Assembly (NCBI RefSeq): GCF_900114745.1
Contig: NZ_FOUB01000011.1
Span: 1 to 64,000 of the forward strand
Direction of reading: 5' to 3'
DNA length: 64,000 nt
Source of the DNA: Nitrosomonas communis
GTDB taxonomy: Bacteria; Pseudomonadota; Gammaproteobacteria; Burkholderiales; Nitrosomonadaceae
In this document: one piece after another, positions 18,455 through 29,904 of the stretch
Layout: every line of letters begins with the position of its first letter
Position numbering within the stretch: the stretch's first letter is position 1
Program-made: the position numbers and the translations under genes
Notes under the pieces: model-generated
What the model was told of the DNA's origin: nothing
Seen by the model: the letters and a program-made list of their open reading frames with translations, nothing else
Databases searched by the model: none

Positions 18455-18596
18455 GGGCACCTCTAAAAATTCAGAGTTTTAAATAAGACGAGGCGAGAGC
18501 AAAAAATGTTGACGCAGCCTATAATTGATAGGTAAGGAAACATTTTTTTGTGAACAACGACGTATTGTAACGAAATATGGATTTTTAGAAGTGCCC
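18455..18596. repeat. R2 element, complete copy
   Basis: 142 bp bounded by imperfect inverted repeats: GGGCACCTCTAAAAATTCA at the left and, as reverse complement, GGGCACTTCTAAAAATCCA at the right (17 of 19 match). The interior is non-coding. The left half reappears at 3143-3220. It sits in the 336-base gap between the Tim44-like gene and the SDR gene; the rest of that gap shows nothing recognisable. Confidence 0.7.
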
Positions 18597-18634
18597 TAGA
18601 ATATTTATTTACAAGATGAAGGAGTAATCACAAT

Positions 18635-19333
18635 ATGGCCACCACCCTGATTACCGGTACAAATCGCGGAATTGGATTAGAATATGTCCGTCAATATGCA
18701 CAGGATGGCTGGCAGGTCATAGCCTGTTGCCGCCAGCCGGCAAAAGCGGAAAATCTTAATCGACTTGCCATCCAATACCCGGATCACATCAGAATTTATG
18801 CCCTTGATGTGGCAGATCATCAGCAAATTGATCAATTATCCACCAAGTTAGCTAACGAAACCATTGATCTACTAATCAATAATGCCGGAGTTTATCCACC
18901 TTCTGATGATGGCGGATTCGGTAGTATCGACTACACGGCATGGATTAAAACCTTCCACATCAATACCCTGGCACCACTCAAAATGGCAGAAGCTTTTATC
19001 AATCAAATAAGCAACAGTAAGCTAAAAACCATTGCTACCATTACCAGTAAAATGGGAAGCATTGCTGACAATCAACGTGGCGGGAGCTATATCTATCGCT
19101 CGAGCAAAGCAGCAATCAATATGGTTGCCAAGAGTCTTGCCATAGATTTGAAAGCTCGTAACATCATTTCAGTACTATTACACCCGGGGTGGGTAAAAAC
19201 CGATATGGGCGGACCCGATGCACTCATTTCAACGGAACAAAGCGTGACAGGCATGCGCCGGGTACTGAAGGAAATGACAATGGCAGATTCAGGGAAATTC
19301 TTTGCCTATGATGGACAACTGATCCCATGGTAA
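18635..19333 (+). CDS. short-chain dehydrogenase/reductase (C-factor-like)
   Basis: 232 residues. Cofactor motif TGTNRGIG (7-14), NNAG (about 85-88), catalytic Ser in TITSKMGS, and YRSSK with the Tyr-x3-Lys pair. It resembles the C-factor (CsgA-like) group of small SDRs. Substrate not predictable. AAGGAG stands about 11 bases before the ATG. Convergent with gatB, separated by an R1 element. Confidence 0.87.
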   Translation: MATTLITGTNRGIGLEYVRQYAQDGWQVIACCRQPAKAENLNRLAIQYPDHIRIYALDVADHQQIDQLSTKLANETIDLLINNAGVYPPSDDGGFGSIDYTAWIKTFHINTLAPLKMAEAFINQISNSKLKTIATITSKMGSIADNQRGGSYIYRSSKAAINMVAKSLAIDLKARNIISVLLHPGWVKTDMGGPDALISTEQSVTGMRRVLKEMTMADSGKFFAYDGQLIPW

Positions 19334-19398
19334 CCACTGAATGGGATAAGGATCAAATAAACGAAATGGAATTTACCGCCTTGTCCTATTCATCTCTC

Positions 19399-19499
19399 AT
19401 TCCATTTTCAAATCAAAAATGACGCGAAGGCGAGCCGCAGACAGAATTAATCATACGGCAAGGAAAAGCCAGCAAAGTCAGAGTTGAGGAGAAATGGAA
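19399..19499. repeat. R1 element, right end diverged
   Basis: ATTCCATTTTCAAATCAAAA left end and GACGCGAAGGCGAGCCGCAG core; the right end is shortened to GAGGAGAAATGGAA. It lies between the convergent SDR and gatB genes. Confidence 0.78.
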
Positions 19500-19516
19500 C
19501 GACGTAATCGTGAAAT

Positions 19517-20956
19517 TTACTCCAGCAACTTTTTCTTGAGTATCGTATTAACCTGAGCAGGATTCGCTTTCCCCTTGGTTACTTTCATGACTTGCCCAAC
19601 AAGCGAGTTAAAAGCTTTCTCTTTACCACTACGATAATCTGCCACTTGTTGTGGATTAGCCGCAAGCACCTCATCGATCAGCTTTTCGATTTCATTATCA
19701 TCGGAAATCTGCTTAAGTCCTTTGGCAGCAATGATGGCATCAGCGCTGCTCCCATGCTCACCCTGCCACATACTATCGAAGACATCCTTGGCGCTCTTGC
19801 CAGAGATGGTGCCATCACTGATACGTGCAAGTAATTCCGCCAGTTGCGCTGGGCTAACCGGACAATGCGTTATCTCGATATTCTCTTTATTGAGTCTGCC
19901 ACTGACTTCACCCATGATCCAGTTGGCACAAAGTTTAGCCTGGGCGGGCAATTGCTTGACCGTATTTTCAAAATAATCAGCGATTTCTCTCGTTGCAGTC
20001 AGCACGTTCGCATCATAGCCGGAAAGCCCAAAATCCTCGATATATCGATTATGTCTCGCTTCTGGCAACTCTGGCAGCATTGCCTTGACCTGCTCAATCC
20101 ATTCTTTGGAAATATTCAACGGTAATAAGTCAGGATCAGGAAAATAACGATAATCATGCGCTTCTTCCTTGCTGCGCATGGTTCGGGTTTCATCCCGATT
20201 AGCATCATACAGTCGTGTTTCTTGTCTGATGTTGCCGCCATCCTCCAGGATTTCAATCTGCCGCCTGGCTTCAAAATCAATTGCTTTTTCGAGGAAACGA
20301 AACGAATTGAGATTCTTAATTTCACAGCGGGTACCGAGCTTTTCTGTGCCATGCGGCCGGACAGAGACGTTAGCGTCACAACGAAATGATCCCTCCTGCA
20401 TGTTGCCATCACAAATCCCGATCCAGCGCACCAGCGTATGCAATGCTTTTGCATACGCAGCTGCTTCTGCACTACTACGCATATCCGGTTCAGAAACAAT
20501 TTCCAGCAAGGGGGTACCGGCACGATTCAGATCAATCCCACTCATCCCATGAAAATCTTCATGCAAGGATTTTCCAGCATCTTCTTCCAGGTGTGCACGG
20601 GTCAACCGTATGGTTTTTTCAATATCTTCCACTTGGATATTGATATGCCCACCCTGTACTACAGGCAGCTCAAATTGGCTGATTTGATAGCCTTTGGGTA
20701 AATCCGGATAAAAATAGTTTTTACGCGCAAAAATGGAAGGTGAATTAATCGTTGCCCCAACCGCCAGGCCGAATTTAATCGCGCGCTCGACTGCACTATA
20801 ATTCAATACGGGTAATACACCCGGCAATGCGATATCGATGCCACATGCCTGGGTATTAGGTTGTGCTCCATAGGCGGTGGAAGCGCCTGAGAATATTTTC
20901 GATCGTGTCGAGAGTTGAGCGTGTATCTCAAGGCCGATAACAATTTCCCATTGCAT
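19517..20956 (-). CDS. gatB: Asp/Glu-tRNA(Asn/Gln) amidotransferase subunit B
   Basis: 479 residues, full family length. N-terminal [22 protein letters not shown], the [18 protein letters not shown] block and the C-terminal YqeY-like tail domain ([17 protein letters not shown]) are diagnostic. GatB binds the misacylated tRNA and phosphorylates the carboxylate before amidation. Third gene of gatC-gatA-gatB, 62 bases after gatA. Its presence means the organism makes Gln-tRNA and/or Asn-tRNA by the indirect route. Confidence 0.97.
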   Translation of the reverse strand: MQWEIVIGLEIHAQLSTRSKIFSGASTAYGAQPNTQACGIDIALPGVLPVLNYSAVERAIKFGLAVGATINSPSIFARKNYFYPDLPKGYQISQFELPVVQGGHINIQVEDIEKTIRLTRAHLEEDAGKSLHEDFHGMSGIDLNRAGTPLLEIVSEPDMRSSAEAAAYAKALHTLVRWIGICDGNMQEGSFRCDANVSVRPHGTEKLGTRCEIKNLNSFRFLEKAIDFEARRQIEILEDGGNIRQETRLYDANRDETRTMRSKEEAHDYRYFPDPDLLPLNISKEWIEQVKAMLPELPEARHNRYIEDFGLSGYDANVLTATREIADYFENTVKQLPAQAKLCANWIMGEVSGRLNKENIEITHCPVSPAQLAELLARISDGTISGKSAKDVFDSMWQGEHGSSADAIIAAKGLKQISDDNEIEKLIDEVLAANPQQVADYRSGKEKAFNSLVGQVMKVTKGKANPAQVNTILKKKLLE

Positions 20957-21018
20957 GTTCTAAAAACCTTTTTTTCTCTTATTTTTGGAAAAGCCGGTAA
21001 ATCATGAATAATAATTAA

Positions 21019-22482
21019 TTATGCTTCAGGCAGGCGGGCAGGTGCGCGCAAATGCCAGTCTGTCACTTGCTGATATTGGTGCGCAATGTTTAACATCTGA
21101 GCTTCTCTGAAATAATTACCCACGATATGCAGCCCCACTGGTCTGTTCTTATCTCCCAACCCGACAGGAATTGACATAGCGGGTAAGCCGGCCAAATTTG
21201 CGGCACTGGTGTAAATATCCGATAAATACATTTGTAATGGATCGCCGCTTTTTTCTCCAAGATTGAATGCCACAGCGGGCGAAGTCGGTCCCATGATGAC
21301 ATCACATTGCTTAAACGCTTCAGTAAAATCACTTGCAATCAAACGTCGCAGTTTTTGTGCCTGTAGATAATAGGCATCGTAATAACCATGAGAAAGCACG
21401 TAAGTACCAATCAGGATACGGCGTTTGACTTCTGCGCCAAAACCTTGGGCCCGAGTTTTCTTATACATATCCTCGAGATCAGTATAGTCGGAAGCCCGAT
21501 AACCATAACGTACTCCATCAAAGCGAGAAAGATTACTGGATGCCTCGGCCGGCGCCAAAACATAATAAACTGGAATGGAAAGCTGGGTATTAGGCAGAGA
21601 AATCTCAACTGTCGTAGCCCCTAGTTTACGAAACTCCGCAATAGCGGCTTCTACCGCATTTGCCACATCCTGACTCACGCCTTGAGCAAAGTACTCCTTG
21701 GGTAATCCGATACGTAGCTGCTCAAGTGGCTTGTCCAAGTCACGCGCATAATCTTCGGGTTCACGCTGCAGACTGGTCGAATCACGCGCATCGAACCCTA
21801 TCATTACATTCAACAACAGTGCCAGATCTTCAGCCGATTTAGCCATCGGCCCACCCTGATCCAAACTGGAAGCAAATGCGATCATGCCATAGCGGGAAAC
21901 TAATCCATAGGTGGGTTTGATACCCGAGATACCGCATAATGCTGCTGGTTGGCGTATGGAGCCACCCGTATCCGTCGCCGTCGCGGCAGGAGCCATACGC
22001 GCGGCTACTGCGCATGCAGATCCGCCAGAACTACCGCCAGGTACGGCCAGGGGATCCCACGGATTTTTGACCGGCCCATAATAGGAGGTTTCATTACTTG
22101 ATCCCATCGCGAATTCGTCCATATTGGTCTTGCCGATATTGACTGCGCCGACTTGATTGAAGCGCTCGATAACCGTCGCATCATAGGGAGAAATAAAATT
22201 AGAGAGCATTTTCGACCCACAAGTCGTCAACCACCCTTTGGCACAGAAAATATCTTTTTGTGCAACAGGAATCCCTGTGAGAGGGTGAGTCTGACCTGAT
22301 GCAATCATTTTGTCTGCAACTTGCGCCTGAGCAAAGCTCATCTCTTCATTAATGGTAATAAAAGCATTTAATTCTGGATTAAGTGTCTTAATGTGTTTAA
22401 GAAACACTTCAGTCAGCTCGACGCTAGAAATCTTTTTTTCCAAAAGCTGTGCGGCGAGCTGCTTGAGACTAGCATTCAACAT
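21019..22482 (-). CDS. gatA: Asp/Glu-tRNA(Asn/Gln) amidotransferase subunit A
   Basis: 487 residues. Amidase-signature catalytic triad: Lys in VAQKDIFC, Ser in the GGSSGGSA loop and the nucleophile Ser in [11 protein letters not shown]. It releases ammonia from glutamine and channels it to GatB. There is no strong ribosome site, but the start fits the family (LKQLAAQL). Between gatC and gatB with short gaps. Confidence 0.97.
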   Translation of the reverse strand: MLNASLKQLAAQLLEKKISSVELTEVFLKHIKTLNPELNAFITINEEMSFAQAQVADKMIASGQTHPLTGIPVAQKDIFCAKGWLTTCGSKMLSNFISPYDATVIERFNQVGAVNIGKTNMDEFAMGSSNETSYYGPVKNPWDPLAVPGGSSGGSACAVAARMAPAATATDTGGSIRQPAALCGISGIKPTYGLVSRYGMIAFASSLDQGGPMAKSAEDLALLLNVMIGFDARDSTSLQREPEDYARDLDKPLEQLRIGLPKEYFAQGVSQDVANAVEAAIAEFRKLGATTVEISLPNTQLSIPVYYVLAPAEASSNLSRFDGVRYGYRASDYTDLEDMYKKTRAQGFGAEVKRRILIGTYVLSHGYYDAYYLQAQKLRRLIASDFTEAFKQCDVIMGPTSPAVAFNLGEKSGDPLQMYLSDIYTSAANLAGLPAMSIPVGLGDKNRPVGLHIVGNYFREAQMLNIAHQYQQVTDWHLRAPARLPEA

Positions 22483-22541
22483 AGGAATTCAGGAAGGAGA
22501 ATCACAAAAATTAATTGAAGAGAGATAACATGCTTAAATTT

Positions 22542-22829
22542 TTACTCGATTACTTTAGGAACCAAATAAAGACTGGCTTCTACCTGTGGTGCAATCGATT
22601 GAAATAGAATGTGTTGATCCGATTCTGTAACGACATCTTCACGCAACCGTTGTATCATATCCTGCGCATGACTCATTGGTTCAATATGAGATGTATCGAC
22701 AGCCTGCATCTGTTCGATCAAGCTAAAAATACCCGATAATTGTATAAGTACTTGTTGTGATTCTTCTTCACTAATTTCAATACGAGCAAGATTGGCTACA
22801 CGTTTTACATCATCTACTGATAAGGTCAT
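22542..22829 (-). CDS. gatC: Asp/Glu-tRNA(Asn/Gln) amidotransferase subunit C
   Basis: 95 residues, typical Gat[17 protein letters not shown] at the N-terminus, then the [18 protein letters not shown] belt and [11 protein letters not shown]. It stabilises the GatA-GatB complex. First gene of the minus-strand gat operon; its promoter lies in the 137-base gap shared with mreB, which is read the other way. Confidence 0.95.
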   Translation of the reverse strand: MTLSVDDVKRVANLARIEISEEESQQVLIQLSGIFSLIEQMQAVDTSHIEPMSHAQDMIQRLREDVVTESDQHILFQSIAPQVEASLYLVPKVIE

Positions 22830-22951
22830 TTGCTGTCATGAGCTTTATGTTCAAACAGGTAATAGAGTATCATGACACGCCTGATGAGCACATACTTTTT
22901 GTACATCCACATTGCTTAAACCACTTCTTTTTCTGAATTTGTCATCATTAA

Positions 22952-24025
<1,074 letters not shown>

Positions 24026-24097
24026 TCTTGTTTCAATTTCTTATCATGGGTTATTGAATAGATAATCCAGCATTGAAGTTCTACAATTTAAAATCTG

Positions 24098-24994
24098 ATG
24101 GAGACGGTTCCACAATTTTTCAGGGCTGGCCCGAGTCCGCAAGTACGCTTATTTTTTTTTGCATTGTTATCCATTCTCTTGATGGTAATGGATGCTCGCT
24201 TTAGTTCCTTTTCTGGCATGCGCCAGACTGTGGGCATGATCATTTATCCTCTGCAACGGCTCGCCTATATTCCCGCGACTTTATTAGACCAGGCAGAAGA
24301 GCTAATCAATGATTTTCACCTCACGAAAGAAATTGCTAATCTCAGAGAGCAATATTTCTTACATCAACAAAAACTCTTCCGCTTACAGATGCTGGAAGAA
24401 GAAAATGCCCAATTGCGGAAATTGCTGGGCGCAGCTCAGCAAACAGAAATCAAAGCGATTATGGCGGAAATTTTGTATGTACCACGCGACCCCTTTAACC
24501 GCAAAGTCACCCTTAACAAGGGAAACTCGAGTGAAATAAAAGCAGGCCAAGTTGTAGTCGATGATCAAGGAGTGATCGGGCAAATCACGCAGGTTCACCC
24601 TTTTTTATCCGAAGTCACGCTGATCACGGATAAAGGTCATTCTGTTCCGGTACAAGTTGCCCGTAACGGCTTGCGCTCAGTCATTTCGGGTGCCGGGAAA
24701 AATAATGAGTTAGAGCTACGCTATTTATCGGTTAACGCAGATATCGAAAAAGGCGACCTGCTTGTCACCTCTGGCATCGGAGGCGTCTATCCACCGGGCT
24801 TGCCTGTCGCACGCGTAGAAAATATTGAGCATGATCGTTCACAAGATTTTGCAGTCATTATGTGCACACCTATTGCAGGCGTGAATAGAAACAGACATGT
24901 ATTAATTCTTTCCTTGACAGCGCCTATACCAGAGCATCCTGAAGAAGAACCCAAGCATACCACTCAACAAGAAAGGAGAAGCCGTGCCCGATGA
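24098..24994 (+). CDS. mreC: rod-shape-determining protein MreC
   Basis: 298 residues. One N-terminal membrane helix (about 17-35), a coiled coil (about 68-110: LREQYFLHQQKLFRLQMLEEENAQLRKL), then the two beta-barrels with VTLITDKGHSVPVQVARNG and LLVTSGIGGVYPPGLPVARV. A periplasmic scaffold linking MreB to PBP2. It is 72 bases after mreB and overlaps mreD by 11 bases. Confidence 0.95.
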   Translation: METVPQFFRAGPSPQVRLFFFALLSILLMVMDARFSSFSGMRQTVGMIIYPLQRLAYIPATLLDQAEELINDFHLTKEIANLREQYFLHQQKLFRLQMLEEENAQLRKLLGAAQQTEIKAIMAEILYVPRDPFNRKVTLNKGNSSEIKAGQVVVDDQGVIGQITQVHPFLSEVTLITDKGHSVPVQVARNGLRSVISGAGKNNELELRYLSVNADIEKGDLLVTSGIGGVYPPGLPVARVENIEHDRSQDFAVIMCTPIAGVNRNRHVLILSLTAPIPEHPEEEPKHTTQQERRSRAR

Positions 24995-25502
24995 TTACTT
25001 TGATCAGGAGCTTCCCCTAGAGGCAAAAAGCAGCTTCATTTTTCTCAGCCTGTTGCTTGCGCTCTTGTTCAATCTGTTACCCCTCCAAGGATTTATCCTG
25101 CTGCTTCAACCCGATTTTGTTGCGATGACGTTACTCTATTGGAGCATTCATTACCCGCAGCGCATCGGAATGACTCTGGCTTTTATGGCGGGTTTAGTAA
25201 TGGATGTAAGCAATAGCAGCATTCTAGGTCAGCATGCCTTGGCTTATTGCGTGATCACATTCTTTGGCATGATATTGCATCGGCGTCTGCGATTATTCAA
25301 TAGCTTTCAACAAGCCCCGCAAATTTTCTGGATATTGCTCATCGCTCAATTTGCTATATTTCTGACGGGCTTGCTGGGAGGAACTTATTTCCCAGACTGG
25401 TATTACTTTTTTCCTAGCGCTACCGGTGCATTATTGTGGCCGGTTATTTCATTCTTGCTGGGCATTCCTCAAAAACCGAAGAGGGATCCTAACGAACTAT
25501 GA
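24984..25502 (+). CDS. mreD: rod-shape-determining protein MreD
   Basis: 172 residues with five to six hydrophobic helices; FVAMTLLYWSIHYPQRIGMTLAFMAGLVMDV is the conserved core. The start is GTG inside the end of mreC (AAGGAGA is 7 bases upstream), and the stop overlaps the mrdA start by 4 bases. Confidence 0.93.
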   Translation: MPDDYFDQELPLEAKSSFIFLSLLLALLFNLLPLQGFILLLQPDFVAMTLLYWSIHYPQRIGMTLAFMAGLVMDVSNSSILGQHALAYCVITFFGMILHRRLRLFNSFQQAPQIFWILLIAQFAIFLTGLLGGTYFPDWYYFFPSATGALLWPVISFLLGIPQKPKRDPNEL

Positions 25503-27394
25503 ATTATGTCGTAGAGCTTCGTAATCACTTGCTTGAATTACGAGATTTCCACATCAGACTTGCGATCACTGCGGGTTTTGTCATGCTGTTATTTTGCCTA
25601 CTGCTTACTCGTTTCTTTTATCTGCAGGTACTCCGAAGCGAGCATTACACCACCCTGGCAGAAGCCAATCGCATCTCCATCATGCCGATTGTTCCCAACA
25701 GGGGGCTTATCTTTGATCGCAATGGGGAAATACTCGCACAGAATCATACGACTTATGCCTTGGAAATTATACCCAATCAAGTTCCCAATCTGGAATCGAC
25801 CCTAGATGAATTGGCAACGGTGATTGAAATTTCACCGGAAGATCGCCGACGATTTAACAAACTAAGGCGCGAAAGCACGCGCTTTAGTAGTTTACCCATT
25901 CGAATGCGTTTATCAGATGTTGAAGTAGCCAGCTTTGCCGCAAATCGTTACCGGTTTCCTGGAATGGAAATCAAAGCACGACTACTTCGCCATTATCCTC
26001 ACGCTGAACTGTTATCCCATGTGATAGGCTACATTGGCCGTATCAGTGATAAAGATCTTGAACAGCTCGAAAACAATAATGCGCTTGAAAACTATCGTGG
26101 CTCCCTGCATATTGGGAGAATAGGCATTGAGCAAAGCTATGAGAAAGAATTACACGGAATAACCGGATTTGAGCAAGTCGAAACCGATGCAGCGGGTCGG
26201 CACGTACGAACCTTATCCCGCACTCCTCCCGTGGCCGGGAATGATTTAACCCTTTCCCTTGATCTTAAATTACAGCAAGCAGCAGAAAGCGCGTTTGGTG
26301 ATTATCGGGGTGCCTTGGTAGCGATGGATCCGAGGAATGGTGAAATCCTCGCCTTTGTCAGTAAACCAGGCTTTGATCCCAATCTGTTTATTGATGGGAT
26401 TGATCATGTGAACTGGCGCCTACTCAATGAATCCATAGACAAACCGCTCAATAATCGTGCACTCAGAGGCGTTTATCCCCCTGGCTCCACCTTTAAGCCT
26501 TTCATGGCCCTGGCTGGCTTAGAATTAGGCAAGCGTACAGCCGATTATTCGATTAATGATCCAGGTTATTTTAGCCTGCCTGGCAGTTCCCATCGATTTA
26601 GGGATTGGAGGCCGAACGGGCATGGCAGAGTCAATTTACACAAATCGCTGGTGATTTCCTGCGATACCTACTATTACACCCTGGCAAATGATCTGGGAAT
26701 CAATAATATTTTCAATTTTATCGGTCAATTTGGATTTGGCAGGAAAACCGAAATCGATATTCCAGGTGAAGTTACTGGCTTACTCCCCTCTTCCGATTGG
26801 AAGAAGAAACGTTTTAACCAAAACTGGTTTCCTGGCGACACGATTTCCGTTGGAATCGGCCAAGGCTATAATTTAGCTACCCCGGTTCAACTGACTTTCG
26901 CCACCATGCTTCTCGCCAACAATGGCATAGCCTATCGTCCACATTTTGTTAAACAGATTCAAGATAATAAGGTGGGCCACTTGCATGAGAATAAACCCAG
27001 TCAGATGTATACGCTTAAATTAAAAAAAGAGAATGTGGCACGCGTCAGAAATGCACTGGTCGATGTCACTCGCCCGGGTGGAACGGCAGCAAAAGCAGGA
27101 GCGAATGCAGATTATACTTTTGCCGGCAAAACAGGCACTTCACAAGTGATCAATATTAAGCAAGGCGAACGTTACGTTGCCAGCAAGATACAGGAACGCC
27201 ATCGTGATCATGCACTCTTTATCGCTTACGCACCAGCAGAAGATCCCCAAATTGCGCTGACGGTATTGGTGGAAAATGGCGGCTCGGGTGGTTCAACTGC
27301 GGCCCCCATTGCACGAGAGGTTTTGGATTATTTCCTTCTCGGAAAAACACCTGAACCGATGCTTGCTGAAAAAGCAAATAATCGAGCGCATTAA
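25499..27394 (+). CDS. mrdA: penicillin-binding protein 2 (transpeptidase MrdA)
   Basis: 631 residues. Single N-terminal anchor (about 22-42), dimerisation/pedestal domain with IVPNRGLIFDRNG (64-76), transpeptidase domain with active-site Ser330 in STFK, the SCD motif (SCDTYYY) and KTG (AGKTGTSQV). It cross-links side-wall peptidoglycan together with RodA. An R1 remnant lies just after its stop, followed by an unusual 235-base gap before rodA. Confidence 0.97.
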   Translation: MNYVVELRNHLLELRDFHIRLAITAGFVMLLFCLLLTRFFYLQVLRSEHYTTLAEANRISIMPIVPNRGLIFDRNGEILAQNHTTYALEIIPNQVPNLESTLDELATVIEISPEDRRRFNKLRRESTRFSSLPIRMRLSDVEVASFAANRYRFPGMEIKARLLRHYPHAELLSHVIGYIGRISDKDLEQLENNNALENYRGSLHIGRIGIEQSYEKELHGITGFEQVETDAAGRHVRTLSRTPPVAGNDLTLSLDLKLQQAAESAFGDYRGALVAMDPRNGEILAFVSKPGFDPNLFIDGIDHVNWRLLNESIDKPLNNRALRGVYPPGSTFKPFMALAGLELGKRTADYSINDPGYFSLPGSSHRFRDWRPNGHGRVNLHKSLVISCDTYYYTLANDLGINNIFNFIGQFGFGRKTEIDIPGEVTGLLPSSDWKKKRFNQNWFPGDTISVGIGQGYNLATPVQLTFATMLLANNGIAYRPHFVKQIQDNKVGHLHENKPSQMYTLKLKKENVARVRNALVDVTRPGGTAAKAGANADYTFAGKTGTSQVINIKQGERYVASKIQERHRDHALFIAYAPAEDPQIALTVLVENGGSGGSTAAPIAREVLDYFLLGKTPEPMLAEKANNRAH

Positions 27395-27412
27395 CAAAGT
27401 AACCAACGATCC

Positions 27413-27472
27413 ATTCCATTCCCAAATCAAAGGTGAAGCCGATAAAGTGAGTTTTAATTTAGAAATGGAATT
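27413..27472. repeat. R1 element, internally deleted (60 bp)
   Basis: Both ends are kept (ATTCCATTCCCAAATC and TTTAGAAATGGAATTA) but the whole GACGCGAAGG...CGGCAAGG core is gone; only GGTGAAGCCGATAAAGT remains. It is inside the mrdA-rodA gap of the shape operon. Confidence 0.8.
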
Positions 27473-27707
27473 AAAAACCGTAGTTGATCAGTTGACGGGT
27501 AAACTAAATTCATGACCTACAGAACCATTCTCGAACTTTTCTTATACACTAGAATAGTTAGGTCGCTACAAGATGCATCGTATGGCGCTTTGGGTGTAAA
27601 TGCAACGTTGCTCTCCGTTACAGGGGCCAGCCCTGCCCCTCATCGTGCCTGGCCTTGTATCTGGATTACCACACACTCAGCCCCGTCCAACTACGGTTTT
27701 TAGCATA

Positions 27708-28811
27708 ATGATTGAATTCAAGCGTTTATGGCATTATTTCACACGCTACATCGATAATTTTCTGCTAGCCGGCCTCTTCCTATTGATGCTGGTCGGATTG
27801 GTCGTGCTCTATAGCGCGAGTGGTGGAAATTTCGGCCGGGTTAGCGGCCAGATATTAAATATGGTCGTGGCGCTGATAATTATGTGGTTAGTAGCCAATA
27901 TTCCGCTTCAGCAGATAATGCGCCTTGCCTTACCCTTGTACATAGTAGGGATCATTCTCTTGATTGGCGTGGCATTCTTTGGTGAGATCCAAAATGGAGC
28001 ACGGCGCTGGCTAAACTTGGGAATCACTCGGATACAGCCTTCCGAAATGTTAAAGATTGCTGTCCCTCTCATGATGGCCTGGTATTTTGATAAAACGGAA
28101 ATAACCCTACGCTTACGTGATTATGCGGGTGCTGCTTTAATTTTATTATTACCCGTGCTTCTGATTGCCCGTCAACCTGATTTGGGCACTGCCTTACTGA
28201 TTACAGCAAGTGGCTTTTATGTGCTCTATTTTGCGGGTTTATCCTGGCGAGTCATGGCTGGTTTGCTCGTTACCGCTGGCGGCATACTGCCGCTCTTCTG
28301 GTCATTTGCGATGCATGACTATCAGCGTAGGCGCGTGTTGACCATGCTCGATCCTTCTCAAGATCCGTTGGGTGCTGGCTATCATATTATTCAGTCCAGC
28401 ATTGCTATTGGCTCCGGAGGAGTAGCGGGCAAAGGGTGGCAAAACGGGACACAATCCCAGCTGGACTTTTTACCTGAGCAAAGTACCGATTTTATTTTCG
28501 CAGTATTCTCAGAGGAATTTGGTTTAATCGGGAATGGTTTGTTATTATTGCTATACTTGGTAATCATCGGGCGTTGTTTAATCATCACAGCCAATGCACC
28601 GACACAGTTTACCCGCCTCGTGGCTGGTTCGATCACATTGACTTTCTTTACCTATGTATTCGTCAATATGGGAATGGTCAGTGGCATCCTGCCAGTGGTA
28701 GGAATACCCCTTCCATTGATCAGCTATGGAGGCACCTCGCTGGTAACGATGTTATTGGGTTTTGGTATTTTGATGAGTATACAAACCCACCCTAAACTGG
28801 TAAAAACATAA
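27708..28811 (+). CDS. rodA: RodA peptidoglycan glycosyltransferase (SEDS family)
   Basis: 367 residues from the ATG at 27708; the frame is open to 27600 but those 36 residues have no family match. About ten membrane helices. SEDS signatures: LNLGITRIQPSEMLKIAVPL, IARQPDLGTALLI (catalytic Asp), FLPEQSTDFIFAVFSEEFG and IPLPLISYGGTSL. It polymerises glycan strands with PBP2 in the elongasome. The 235 bases before it (27473-27707) hold a GC-rich stretch with AGGGGC/GCCCCT pairing but no gene. Confidence 0.96.
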   Translation: MIEFKRLWHYFTRYIDNFLLAGLFLLMLVGLVVLYSASGGNFGRVSGQILNMVVALIIMWLVANIPLQQIMRLALPLYIVGIILLIGVAFFGEIQNGARRWLNLGITRIQPSEMLKIAVPLMMAWYFDKTEITLRLRDYAGAALILLLPVLLIARQPDLGTALLITASGFYVLYFAGLSWRVMAGLLVTAGGILPLFWSFAMHDYQRRRVLTMLDPSQDPLGAGYHIIQSSIAIGSGGVAGKGWQNGTQSQLDFLPEQSTDFIFAVFSEEFGLIGNGLLLLLYLVIIGRCLIITANAPTQFTRLVAGSITLTFFTYVFVNMGMVSGILPVVGIPLPLISYGGTSLVTMLLGFGILMSIQTHPKLVKT

Positions 28812-28824
28812 GGATGGTATACCT

Positions 28825-29748
28825 ATGCTGACAAGGACACTTCATTCTTTTTCTCATCGCTGGATAGCTGGTTCTACTACGCTCATATTCATCATTGCCC
28901 TGATTATACTGGCTGGTTGTAGCCACGCGCCGCAACATGCCGGGGCACGAGATAAAAGCTCTGCTAGTTCATCCACTTTCTTTGCCAGGATCAAAGGAGG
29001 GGGCTATTATCTGGATGACGGTCCGCCTGACAATCCACCCGCCAACCTTGAGGCTATTCCAGATGCTATCCCCCGCCTCGAACCCCTAAGGTCGGCCAAC
29101 ATGCGTCCTTATGATGCCTTGGGGCAAACATTTACCCCTATGACATCCCTTACGCCTTATACTAAGCAAGGTATTGCCTCGTGGTATGGACGTCGTTACC
29201 ATGGCAAACAAACTGCTTCCGGAGAAGTGTACGACATGTTTGCCATGACAGCTGCCCATCCGACTTTACCCATTCCCAGCTATGCGCGTGTGACCAACCT
29301 CAAAAATGGCAAATCAGTCGTGGTACGCATTAATGATCGCGGGCCTTTTCTTGCTAATCGAGTGATTGATCTTTCCTATACTGCAGCGTATAAACTGGAT
29401 GTACTCGCAAAAGGAAGTGCTCAAGTTAAAGTTGAAACGATTATTCCAGGAGTGGCATCATCTCCTCAGAGCGAGAAAGTCGCGTCTATCTCACCGCCTG
29501 GTACCCAGAATCCTCAAATCTATTTACAGCTGGGTGCATTTGGTTCTGCCAGCAATGCGCACAATTTTCTTTCACAGATACGATCGGAGTTACCCTCGCT
29601 CACTCATCAAACTGATATTACCAATGAAGATGGGCTATACAAGATCCGGACAGGTCCTTACTCCAATGAGCTCTCCGCTAAAAAAAGTGCTGATGAAATC
29701 GCACAGCGTATTGCGGTTAAACCGATATTGATGGTCGCTAACCGATAA
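28825..29748 (+). CDS. rlpA: RlpA septal/rare lipoprotein with SPOR domain
   Basis: 307 residues. Lipobox LAGC (about 29-32). RlpA double-psi barrel: GIASWYGRRYHGKQTASGEVYDMFAMTAAHPTLP, VRINDRGPF and the catalytic Asp within it. C-terminal SPOR domain (about 230-305, IYLQLGAFGSASNAHNFL), which binds denuded glycans at the septum. A lytic transglycosylase in other species. It is 13 bases after rodA, at the end of the shape operon. Confidence 0.93.
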   Translation: MLTRTLHSFSHRWIAGSTTLIFIIALIILAGCSHAPQHAGARDKSSASSSTFFARIKGGGYYLDDGPPDNPPANLEAIPDAIPRLEPLRSANMRPYDALGQTFTPMTSLTPYTKQGIASWYGRRYHGKQTASGEVYDMFAMTAAHPTLPIPSYARVTNLKNGKSVVVRINDRGPFLANRVIDLSYTAAYKLDVLAKGSAQVKVETIIPGVASSPQSEKVASISPPGTQNPQIYLQLGAFGSASNAHNFLSQIRSELPSLTHQTDITNEDGLYKIRTGPYSNELSAKKSADEIAQRIAVKPILMVANR

Positions 29749-29750
29749 TT

Positions 29751-29864
29751 ATTCCAATTCCAAATCAAAAATGACGCGAAGGCGAAACCGCAGACAGTAA
29801 CAATAATACGGCAAGGATAAGCCGACAAAGGCTGACAAAATCAGTTTTGATTTAGAAATGGAAT
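29751..29864. repeat. R1 element after rlpA
   Basis: ATTCCAATTCCAAATCAAAA left, GACGCGAAGGCGAAACCGCAG core, TTTAGAAATGGAAT right. It starts 2 bases after the rlpA stop and lies between the convergent rlpA and comEC genes. Confidence 0.85.
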
Positions 29865-29904
29865 GACATTAGGCGCAAAGAAGATGGGAGTATGATTTAT
29901 ACCC

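Noticed and set aside
27512-27703. 63-codon frame and the N-terminal extension of rodA (27600-27707)
   Set aside because: RodA homology begins at the ATG at 27708; the upstream sequence has no family match.
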